Of a DNA stretch of 21,671 nucleotides, positions 14,563-21,080 are shown one piece after another. The notes below the pieces were generated by a model. The model worked only from the letters and a program-made list of their open reading frames with translations. It ran no database searches and had not been told where the DNA came from. The translations under genes were made by a program, and so were the position numbers. Each line of letters opens with the position of its first letter. Within the stretch, counting starts at the first letter, position 1. This stretch comes from JBQTIQ01 sp052387955 (GTDB lineage Bacteria; Actinomycetota; Acidimicrobiia; Acidimicrobiales; JACDCH01), in assembly GCA_052387955.1 (NCBI GenBank), contig JBQTIQ010000081.1, forward strand, positions 1 through 21,671. Direction: 5' to 3'.

Positions 14563-14838
14563 GTGGCCAACATCAAGAGCCAGATCAAGCGCAATCGCCA
14601 GAACGAGAAGCGCCACGCCCGCAACAAGGCCGTCCGTTCCGAGCTGAAGACCCGGGTCAAGAACGCCGTCGGTGCCGCCGAAGCCGGCGACGAAGGGGCC
14701 GGCGCCGCCGCCCGGTTGGCAACCAAGCGCATCGACAAGGCTGCTGCCAAGGGCGTGATCCACAAGAACGCCGCCGCTCGGCGCAAGTCGCGACTGATGC
14801 GACAGGTCAACGCCCACCAGGGCGGGTCTCCGGACTGA
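14563..14838 (+). CDS. rpsT: 30S ribosomal protein S20
   Basis: This primary 16S rRNA-binding protein of the small subunit has 91 residues, is highly basic and all-helical. The N-terminus VANIKSQIKRNRQNEKRHARN is diagnostic, and the middle has the RIDKAAAKGVIHKNAAARRKSRL signature. The GTG at 14563 is the start because homologues begin MANIKSQ; a CGAGGA sequence lies about seven bases upstream. The frame is open further upstream (to 14362), but that part has no S20 similarity. It is monocistronic, on the opposite strand to its neighbours, and convergent with holA, as in other actinobacteria. Confidence 0.96.
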   Translation: MANIKSQIKRNRQNEKRHARNKAVRSELKTRVKNAVGAAEAGDEGAGAAARLATKRIDKAAAKGVIHKNAAARRKSRLMRQVNAHQGGSPD

Positions 14839-14846
14839 TCCAGCCG

Positions 14847-14860
14847 GCGCGGTGCCGCGC
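14847..14860. terminator. hairpin downstream of rpsT
   Basis: A GCGCGG/CCGCGC stem with a two-base loop (TG) begins nine bases after the rpsT stop, in the 143-bp convergent spacer before the holA end. The following bases CTGTCGTCGGG contain no T-run. The rest of the spacer (14861-14981) has only a short direct repeat, GAGCGGACC, around 14935-14965. Confidence 0.4.
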
Positions 14861-14981
14861 TGTCGTCGGGACCTGGGGACGGAGTGATCGGGCATTGCCG
14901 TCGCGCCCGCCCGGCCACCGGCGATCGTCCGCCGAGCGGACCGAAGCGACGCCCGGAGCGGACCAGCCGTCGCCGGCTCGC

Positions 14982-15983
14982 TTATCGAACGGCGGCGCTG
15001 AGGTTGGACAAGCGGGCGACCAGCACCTCCATCACCAGCTCGTCGGGCCAGGCCTTGGCGCCCCGTAGGTCGAGGTCGGCTTGGGCCAGGAGTTCGATGG
15101 CATGTGCCACCCGTCGGGGCCCGAGCCGGTGGGCCTGGTCGAGCGCCTTGCTGGCCGGGAAGGTCGAGCCTCGCAAGCCGAGGAGGGCGGCGGCATCGCG
15201 CTCGCCTCGCACGTCGGCGCCTTCGAGGGCGAGGATCCGCCCGTAGTGGCCGTGCAGCGTGGCCAACAGCTGCAAGGGGTGACGCTGCCCGGCACCCATC
15301 AACCGGTGCAGCCGATCGAGAGCGGGCCCGATGTGGCCCCGGTCGATGGCGTCGGTGAGCTCCCACGGGGCCACCGGACCGGCGTGGCCCAGATAGGGCC
15401 TGACGTCCTCGGCGCCGACCGTCGCGCCAGGGCCGAAGACCGAGGCGACGGTGGCCAACAGGGCCTGGAGTCGGGCCAGGTCCTCCCCCAGCTGCTCGAC
15501 GACGAGATCGAGGGCAGCGGCATCGAAGCGCACGCCCGCTGCTGACGCCTGGGCACTGGCCCATTGGCGCTGGGCCTTGGCACCCCGTCCCGGGGAGGCG
15601 TCGAGGGTCTCGGCCCCGGCGGACTTGAGGGCGTCGGTCAGCCGTTTGGGTACCGCACCGCTCTCCCACACCAGCACCAGCCGGGTGGTCGGGAGCAGGT
15701 CCCGGACCGCGCCGGTGAGGCCGTCGAGCTCGTCGGCCCGGGCCAGGTGGACGCCCCGGCCGACCACGACCCGACGGTCGGTGAGGAACGGAGGGGTCTG
15801 GGCCGCGTCGACGAGCGCGGCCAACTGGGGGGAGCGGTCGGCGGCGGTGGCGCCGTCGATGACGACGTCCTCCACCGTGAGCGAACGGTCGAGGTCGCCC
15901 ACCAGCTCGTCGACGAGCACCGACACCGCGTCACGCACGAGCGATGGCTCGTCGCCCCTGACCAGGCGGACCACCGCACTCAC
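14982..15983 (-). CDS. holA: DNA polymerase III subunit delta
   Basis: This clamp-loader subunit opens the beta sliding clamp at replication. It has 333 residues with the three-domain AAA+-like layout. The N-terminal part holds VRLVRGDEPSLVRDAV and the DRRVVVGRGVHL strand; the middle has the LVLVWESG strand and the K-x-L-T-D-A-L-K-S segment; the C-terminal helical collar has HPLQLLATLHGHYGRIL and GLRGSTFPASKALDQA. There is no Walker A motif, as expected for delta. I prefer the GTG at 15983 (VSAVVRLVRGDEP) over a TTG at 15998. It is downstream of folP by 96 bp; in related genomes holA directly follows comEC. Confidence 0.93.
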   Translation of the reverse strand: MSAVVRLVRGDEPSLVRDAVSVLVDELVGDLDRSLTVEDVVIDGATAADRSPQLAALVDAAQTPPFLTDRRVVVGRGVHLARADELDGLTGAVRDLLPTTRLVLVWESGAVPKRLTDALKSAGAETLDASPGRGAKAQRQWASAQASAAGVRFDAAALDLVVEQLGEDLARLQALLATVASVFGPGATVGAEDVRPYLGHAGPVAPWELTDAIDRGHIGPALDRLHRLMGAGQRHPLQLLATLHGHYGRILALEGADVRGERDAAALLGLRGSTFPASKALDQAHRLGPRRVAHAIELLAQADLDLRGAKAWPDELVMEVLVARLSNLSAAVR

Positions 15984-16079
15984 CGCCCGTCGGCCCAACG
16001 CCGGTACCGCGGATCGTCCGTCGGCCCCGTGGGGCGCGATCGGGGTCGCCGGAACGAGTCCCGGCCCGGCGGCGCCACC

Positions 16080-16913
16080 TCAGGCTGCTTCGAGGATGGC
16101 GGCGACGGTGTCGGCCACCCGCCGGGCCCCCCGTACGTCGTGGGCGCGCAGGACGCGGCAACCGAGTGCGATGCCCAGGGCATGGGCGGCCATGCTTGCT
16201 TGGTTCCGGTCGCCCACCTCGACGCCGAGCAGGTGACCGAGGAACCGCTTGTTGGACGCCGACAGGAAGACCGGGTACCCCAGCGCCACCAACGTGGCGC
16301 TGGCCCGGAGCAGCGCCAGCGACTGAGCCTCGGTCTTGCCCAGGTCGAGGCCAGCATCAACCATGATGCGGTCGCGAGGGATGCCCGCCTGCTCGGCCTG
16401 GCGGCCACGGTCGGAGAGGAAGGCGACCACGGCATCGGCGACCGGGCGGTCGTAGACGGGATCGGGATCGGGTACGCGGGGCCGTAGGCGGATGTGGGTG
16501 GCGACCACCGAAGCGCCGGCGGCGGCGCAGACAGCGAGATAGGTGGGATCGGCGAACCCGCTGATGTCGTTGCCGACACAGGCTCCGGCGGCGAAGGCGG
16601 CGGCCGCGACCGAGCCCCGCCAGGTGTCCACCGACAGGGCGATGTCGAAACGGTCGCGAAGTGCGGCCACGGCGGGGACGACCCGGTCGAGTTCTTCGGC
16701 CTCGGTCACCTCTGGTCCCGGCCCGGCCTTCACCCCGCCCACGTCGAGCACGTCGGCGCCCTCGGCCACGAGCTTCGCCGCCTTGGACAGGAAGGCGTCG
16801 AAGTCGTAGTAGGCGCCGCGGTCGAAGAACGAGTCGGGGGTCCGGTTGAGGATCCCCATGACGACGCTGCGGGTGCTGATGTCGAAGCGCCGTTCGCCCA
16901 GGCACAGCTCCAC
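16080..16913 (-). CDS. folP2: dihydropteroate synthase homologue of the FolP2 type
   Basis: This TIM-barrel pterin-binding protein has 277 residues. The first motif MGILNRTPDSF (19-29) fits DHPS. The pABA-loop region, however, reads DVGGVKAGPG at 57-66 where folate-making DHPS has DVGGESTRPG, and the later motif reads SASNKRFLG instead of SRKSFxG. These changes are typical of the actinobacterial FolP2 paralogue, which in mycobacteria is reported not to supply DHPS activity. The substrate is therefore uncertain; a pterin-like ligand is plausible. The GTG at 16913 fits the family start; GTG 16955 is the longer alternative. The comEC reading frame runs straight through its start. Its place between comEC and holA is unusual. 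Confidence 0.86.
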   Translation of the reverse strand: MELCLGERRFDISTRSVVMGILNRTPDSFFDRGAYYDFDAFLSKAAKLVAEGADVLDVGGVKAGPGPEVTEAEELDRVVPAVAALRDRFDIALSVDTWRGSVAAAAFAAGACVGNDISGFADPTYLAVCAAAGASVVATHIRLRPRVPDPDPVYDRPVADAVVAFLSDRGRQAEQAGIPRDRIMVDAGLDLGKTEAQSLALLRASATLVALGYPVFLSASNKRFLGHLLGVEVGDRNQASMAAHALGIALGCRVLRAHDVRGARRVADTVAAILEAA

Positions 16914-18735
16914 GGCCGGCGAAGGTAACCGGCGGCGGGCGGGCCGGGCGAACACGGGCCCGGAACGAACCAGCCTCGGCGGTGATCTCGACCTCGAGGC
17001 CCGGCAGAGCGATGGACGAGCCGCCGGTCGGCCGTCGAGCTCCGGTGATGCCCCGGGGGTCGGTGGACACCACGAGCCCGACCGACCGCCCCCGCACGAC
17101 GGCGCCGACCGCCTCCCTCGTGCGGGGGTCGGCCGGCCGCACGGCGATCACGTCGAGCCCGCCGGCGCCCGACCTTCGTAGACCGTCGAGGAGGCGACGA
17201 GCGTCGACCGGCCGGTCGACGACGAGGACAGCTGAGCCGTCCGCCCGCCACAGCACCGCACCGTCGGCCACCTCGGCCACCATCGGAGGGCGGGCCCGGG
17301 CCGCGGCGCCGACCGCGACCACCGATACCAGCGTCAGGGCAAACCCTGCGGCCCGGACCGTGCGGACGGCTCCGCCCGCTCGCGCCGCCGCCATGATCGC
17401 GCCCAGGCCGCCGCCTATCGCGACCAGGCCAGCCCATCCGACTTCGCCCAGGGGCAGCCGGGCGCCGAGGTGGGCCACCGCGGTCACCCAGCCCACGAGC
17501 AGCCGCGTCGGCAGGTGCAAGGCGCCGGCGAGCACTTCACCGGGCCCGCCGCCCCAGGCCGCCGCGGCACCGGCGACGAGGCCTCCCACCAGGCCCCAGG
17601 TCATGATCAGCCCAGCCGCCGGGGCTGCCAGCAGGTTGGCTGGTAGCGCAGCCATCGGCACACCCCCGAAGGCGCCGATCAGCAACGGCGCCACCGCCAG
17701 CTGGGCGGCGATCGTCACGGCGGCGGCCTCGGCCAGGAGACGGGGGCCGGGCAGCGAACGGGCCAGTGGGCGCGACAGCCCGAGGATCCCGACCGAGGCC
17801 GCCACCGATAGCCGGAACCCGAGCGAATGGACCAGCAGCGGGTCGACGAGGACCAGCCCGGTGACGGCGAGCGAGAGGCACCGCCACCCGGATGCCTCTC
17901 GGCCGGCGGCGGCTGCGGCCGCGGCCACGCCGGCCATGGCCGCCGCCCGCAACACCGACGGCTCCAGCCGGGTCGCCAACGCGAAGGCCGCGATGAGCGC
18001 CAGCGTCAGTAGCAGGCGGGCCCGGTAGGCCACCCGCCCGAGCAGCGGGCTGGCGACGAGCAGCACGAAGGCGACGTTCTGGCCCGACACCACGAGCAGG
18101 TGCGACAAGCCGCTGCCCCGGAAGTCGTCGACCAGTTCCGGTGGTTGATGGCGATCATCGCCCAGGACGAAGCCGAAGAGCACCGCCCGGGGACGGTCGG
18201 GGACCGAATGGGCGCCCCGATCGAGGACGCGTCGCAGGCCGTTGGCCAGGCGATGAGCGGGCGAGCCGGCGCTCCAGCCCTCGACGCGCTCGATCACGAT
18301 CCGCCCGACCAGGTGCCGGGAACGGCGCCACGGCGTGCTCGGTGGGGACCGCTCGACCCGACCGGACAGGCCGACCTGCTCTCCGGCCAGACGCTCGAGC
18401 AATGCCCTTCCGGCGACACCTTCGGCCCGGGCTTCGACATGGTGACCGCGCCATCGCATCTCGGCCGAGACCCGGTCGCCAGGCTCTTCCCGGGGGTCGG
18501 TCAGCAGGACGGCGGTCCCGACCGCCGGCCCCGGAGGCAGCGGGTCGAGGCCGTCGGCGGCCCGCAGCGCCAGCCCAGCCGAGAGCAGTGCCGCGCCGAC
18601 GCACAGCATCCAGGGCCGGTGCAGGGCCAGCGCGCACAACACTGCCGCCACCCCGAGCCAGGGATGGGGGCCGCCGGCCCACCATGCCCCGAGTGCGGCG
18701 CAGGCCGCCAGGGCCACGACCTGACGGTCGGTCAC
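16357..18735 (-). CDS. comEC: ComEC/Rec2-type DNA uptake channel (3' end unclear)
   Basis: This polytopic membrane protein is expected to pass single-stranded DNA into the cell during competence. From the GTG at 18735 there are two or three N-terminal membrane helices, an OB-like outer region (about 60-160), and the competence domain with its LSHLLVVSGQNVAFV signature followed by about nine hydrophobic helices. A C-terminal segment from about residue 520 aligns with the metallo-beta-lactamase-like domain but lacks HxHxDH; the position reads AVRPADPRT. Recognisable coding ends near 16915, about 607 residues. The open frame only stops at 16357-16359, and the extra 185 residues are Arg/Pro-rich shadow of folP. 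I give the formal ORF. The frame also opens up to 19047, but that part covers repeats and is not supported. Confidence 0.82.
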   Translation of the reverse strand: MTDRQVVALAACAALGAWWAGGPHPWLGVAAVLCALALHRPWMLCVGAALLSAGLALRAADGLDPLPPGPAVGTAVLLTDPREEPGDRVSAEMRWRGHHVEARAEGVAGRALLERLAGEQVGLSGRVERSPPSTPWRRSRHLVGRIVIERVEGWSAGSPAHRLANGLRRVLDRGAHSVPDRPRAVLFGFVLGDDRHQPPELVDDFRGSGLSHLLVVSGQNVAFVLLVASPLLGRVAYRARLLLTLALIAAFALATRLEPSVLRAAAMAGVAAAAAAAGREASGWRCLSLAVTGLVLVDPLLVHSLGFRLSVAASVGILGLSRPLARSLPGPRLLAEAAAVTIAAQLAVAPLLIGAFGGVPMAALPANLLAAPAAGLIMTWGLVGGLVAGAAAAWGGGPGEVLAGALHLPTRLLVGWVTAVAHLGARLPLGEVGWAGLVAIGGGLGAIMAAARAGGAVRTVRAAGFALTLVSVVAVGAAARARPPMVAEVADGAVLWRADGSAVLVVDRPVDARRLLDGLRRSGAGGLDVIAVRPADPRTREAVGAVVRGRSVGLVVSTDPRGITGARRPTGGSSIALPGLEVEITAEAGSFRARVRPARPPPVTFAGRGAVPGRTALRHQHPQRRHGDPQPDPRLVLRPRRLLRLRRLPVQGGEARGRGRRRARRGRGEGRAGTRGDRGRRTRPGRPRRGRTSRPFRHRPVGGHLAGLGRGRRLRRRSLCRQRHQRVRRSHLSRCLRRRRRFGGRHPHPPTAPRTRSRSRLRPPGRRCRGRLPLRPWPPGRAGGHPSRPHHG

Positions 18736-18764
18736 CGGGGCACCATCGCTTGCGATCCCCCCGG

Positions 18765-18844
18765 GTGACCGGTCGACGGCGCGAGCGCCAGCGAGCCGGA
18801 CGACGATGGGGCCCGGGGGCGCAGCCCCCGAGCATGAACGGTCA
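18765..18844 (+). repeat. 80-bp repeat A, left arm of the inverted pair
   Basis: Compared base by base with the reverse complement of 20941-21020 there are 6 differences in 80. It contains a 7-bp stem CGGGGGC/GCCCCCG with loop GCA (18814-18830). Weaker similarity continues toward comEC (GCACCATCGC at 18740-18749 matches the outer flank of the other arm). Confidence 0.9.
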
Positions 18845-19056
18845 TCGGAGACCGAACCCGGGCACCACGGTCCGACGGGACGGGCGAGATGCGCCGGGGC
18901 GCGCCTCGAGTGAGCACTGGGAGAGAGGGCACGGCAGCCTCCGCAACGAACGAGAGCGGTCGGAGCGGGGAAGCCGAAGGGCGTTCGAACGCCGAGAACG
19001 TCGCCGACGACGACGTACGCTCGCACCCTAGACGACCTCTGTGACACACGCCGGCG

Positions 19057-19082
19057 GCCGGACGCCGGTACCGGCGTCCGGC
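19057..19082. repeat. 26-base perfect palindrome
   Basis: The left half is GCCGGACGCCGGT and the right half is its exact reverse complement, with no spacer and GGTACC at the centre. It lies 215 bases upstream of the DUF2330 gene. It could be a dimer-binding operator or a cruciform or terminator element; no evidence separates these. Confidence 0.75.
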
Positions 19083-19155
19083 AACCCGATCAAGCAGCCC
19101 TCGACAACGCGAGCGCGGGAGCACCAGCACAGGCACGGCCCGCATCCACCGCCGC

Positions 19156-19220
19156 GAACGCCGGAGCGCCCGCGCAGGCGCGGCCCAGCGCGGCCTGCGT
19201 GGCCGGGGAACGCAGCCAGC
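19156..19220 (+). repeat. dispersed intergenic repeat, family D copy 2 (longest form)
   Basis: It contains CGCCGGAGCGCC, GCGCAGGCGCGGCC and GCGTGGCCGGGGAACGCAGC in order. It is related to 8830-8886 (same strand) and 12418-12466 (opposite strand). Confidence 0.62.
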
Positions 19221-19297
19221 AACGCGGGAACCGGGCAGGGCCTTGCGGTCGTCCCATTCGAGCGTTCCCGTACTCGACCGCAGTGGAGGCCCACGCA

Positions 19298-20506
19298 ATG
19301 AGGACACCCCGTCACCGCCGACTTCTCGCCCGGGCCGCCGCCGTGGCCGCCGCGTCCGTGGTTGTCGCCGGCACCTTGGCCGGACCGGCCGCCGCCTGCG
19401 GCGGGGTGGTGGGCGAGAACGGCACGATCCAGCTGCAGCGGACCACCACGCTGGCGGCGTGGTCCGACGGGGTCGAGCACTACGTGACCTCCTTCGAGTT
19501 CACCGGCGAGGGCGAGGAAGTCGGCTCGATCATCCCGTTGCCGGCAGTGCCCACCCTGGTCGAGCGCGGCGGTGACTGGACGCTGCAGCGTCTACGGCGC
19601 GAGGTCGCCCCGCCGCCCGAGTTCCGGGGCGAGGTGCTCTCCGCCGCCGGCTCCTCCGCCGACACCGCCGAGGTCCTGCTCGAGACGAAGATCGACGCCC
19701 TCGACATCACGATCCTGCGGGGCGGGGGCACCGAGGTCGGGACCTGGGCGCTCGAGCACGGCTTCTTCCTCAGCCCCGACGCGCCCGAGGTGCTCGACGC
19801 CTATTCGGCCCGCAGCCAGATCTTCATGGCAGCACGCTTCGATGCCGGCGCGGCCAAGGCCCGGGGCCAGCAGGCCGGCGACGGGACCCCGATCCACCTG
19901 GCCATGCCCCTGGCCCAGCCCTGGGTGCCGCTGCGGATCCTGAGCCTGGGCCAGGACGCCGGCAGCCGGATCGTGGCCGACGTCTTCCTCCTGACCGACG
20001 AGCGGCCTAAGCTCCTGGCCGGCGGCAATGGCCTCACCCTGGAGCGCAGCGAACCGGCCTCCCGGCTGCTCCTCGACGACCTGCGCAGTGACACCGGCAC
20101 GAGCTGGGTGCCGGCCAAGGCGTGGTTCACCTACCTGTCCCTCGACACCGACGCCGGGTCGCTCGACTACGACCTCGCCACGTCGCTCCGCGACGAGGTC
20201 GAGCCCTCCCTCGTCGACGCCGGCATCGAGGCGCCCACCGTGGCCACCGAGGAAACGGTCGCCCAGACGGTCCCGCCGACCACCCCGGACACCGAGCCGG
20301 ACGACACGACCACCGAGACGACCGCGCCCCGGTTCGGCCTGGTGGTCAACGACGGCGTCGCCATCTCGACCTTCGGACCGCTGGGTGCGACCGCTGACGA
20401 CAGTTCGTCCTCCGTGCTGGTGTGGGCCGCCCTGAGTGCCGCCGGCGTCGCCGCTGTGGCCGTCCTCGCCCTTGGCCGGCGACGGTCGGCCGGGGCGTCA
20501 CGGTGA
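19298..20506 (+). CDS. DUF2330-like exported, membrane-anchored protein
   Basis: It has 402 residues. A signal peptide spans about 1-33 (Arg-rich start, Ala/Val-rich core, GPAAA before Cys34). The mature part begins CGG and contains VTSFEFTGEGEEVGSIIPLPAVPTL, which resembles the DUF2330 pattern (CGG start, then a W/I-P-x-P motif); the function of that family is unknown. Residues about 330-360 are a Thr/Asp/Glu/Pro-rich stalk, followed by a single C-terminal membrane helix (about 372-393) and a basic tail, so the domain faces outward. The ATG at 19298 is chosen because GGAGG lies eight to nine bases upstream and the signal peptide starts there. It overlaps the cupredoxin gene (GTGA). Cys34 could be a lipoprotein cysteine, although the lipobox is weak. 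Confidence 0.82.
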   Translation: MRTPRHRRLLARAAAVAAASVVVAGTLAGPAAACGGVVGENGTIQLQRTTTLAAWSDGVEHYVTSFEFTGEGEEVGSIIPLPAVPTLVERGGDWTLQRLRREVAPPPEFRGEVLSAAGSSADTAEVLLETKIDALDITILRGGGTEVGTWALEHGFFLSPDAPEVLDAYSARSQIFMAARFDAGAAKARGQQAGDGTPIHLAMPLAQPWVPLRILSLGQDAGSRIVADVFLLTDERPKLLAGGNGLTLERSEPASRLLLDDLRSDTGTSWVPAKAWFTYLSLDTDAGSLDYDLATSLRDEVEPSLVDAGIEAPTVATEETVAQTVPPTTPDTEPDDTTTETTAPRFGLVVNDGVAISTFGPLGATADDSSSSVLVWAALSAAGVAAVAVLALGRRRSAGASR

Positions 20507-20943
20507 TCCGCCGGGCCCTACCGGTGGCCCTGGTCGCACTGGTCGCCGGCACATCGCTGGCCGTCGGGGCCTACGCCATCGACGGCTCCGGGGCCGAGGA
20601 CGTCCTCGGCCCCGGTGAGGTCACCGTGGTGCTGGACGTGAAGTACAGCCGGTTCATCCCCGACCGCATCGGCGTGCGCCCAGGGACGACCGTGCGATTC
20701 GTGGTCGACAACCGCGACCCCATCAACCACGAGCTGATCGTCGGCGACGCCGAAGTGCACCGCCGTCATGAGACCGGCACCGAGCCCGCCCACGCCCCTC
20801 GGCCGGGCGAGGTCTCGGTGCCGGCCACGGGGCGGGCCACGACCGAGTTCCGCTTCGACGAGCCCGGCGACGTGCTGTACGCCTGTCACCTCCCCCGCCA
20901 TTTCGCCTACGGCATGCGAGGGGTCGTCGAAGTCAGGGAGTGA
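20503..20943 (+). CDS. exported cupredoxin (type 1 copper protein)
   Basis: It has 146 residues: a hydrophobic N-terminal signal or anchor (about 3-25), then a cupredoxin fold. The type 1 copper ligands are visible as His76 in NHELIVGD and Cys128-x4-His133-x4-Met138 in the C-terminal loop (CHLPRHFAYGM). It should therefore bind copper and either carry electrons or handle copper outside the membrane. The EFRFDEPGDVLYACHLPRH segment is typical of plastocyanin/azurin-like domains. The GTG start at 20503 overlaps the DUF2330 stop, implying co-translation with that surface protein. The first bases of repeat B are its stop codon (20941-20943). Confidence 0.88.
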   Translation: MIRRALPVALVALVAGTSLAVGAYAIDGSGAEDVLGPGEVTVVLDVKYSRFIPDRIGVRPGTTVRFVVDNRDPINHELIVGDAEVHRRHETGTEPAHAPRPGEVSVPATGRATTEFRFDEPGDVLYACHLPRHFAYGMRGVVEVRE

Positions 20944-21020
20944 CCGTTCATGCTCGGGGGCTGCGCCCTCGGTCCCCATCGTCGCCCGGCTCGCTGGCGC
21001 TCACTCGGTCGACCGGTCAC
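20941..21020 (-). repeat. 80-bp repeat B, right arm of the inverted pair
   Basis: This is the reverse complement of 18765-18844 at 74 of 80 positions. It begins exactly at the cupredoxin TGA. Similarity fades but continues to about 21044 (GCGATGGTGC). Confidence 0.9.
20955..20971. terminator. hairpin within repeat B after the cupredoxin gene
   Basis: CGGGGGC-TGC-GCCCTCG forms a 7-bp stem with one G-T pair on the + strand. It lies 12 bases after the cupredoxin stop, between convergent genes, and may act as a terminator although no T-run follows. Confidence 0.4.
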
Positions 21021-21080
21021 GGATGGGAACGCTCGCGATGGTGCATCTTTGACCGGCGCCAGCCGGGACGACGAGGACCT

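Larger units (their letters stand above)
18736..19297. other. 562-bp divergent intergenic region rich in repeats
   Basis: No gene is supported here. From left to right it holds ATCGC-TT-GCGAT (18745-18756, just upstream of comEC), the 80-bp repeat A (18765-18844), the 14-base palindrome GGCGTTCGAACGCC (18980-18993), a 26-base perfect palindrome (19057-19082), and repeat D copy 2 (19156-19220). No convincing promoter for either flanking gene was found. Confidence 0.7.

Noticed and set aside
18890..19040. Possible tRNA or small RNA upstream of comEC
   Set aside because: I looked for a cloverleaf and a conserved T-arm on both strands. A GTTCGAAC core is present, but only as part of the 14-base palindrome, with no acceptor stem.
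18736..19047. N-terminal extension of comEC upstream of 18735
   Set aside because: It would translate repeat A and the palindromic spacer. The hydrophobic ComEC start begins at the GTG at 18735.
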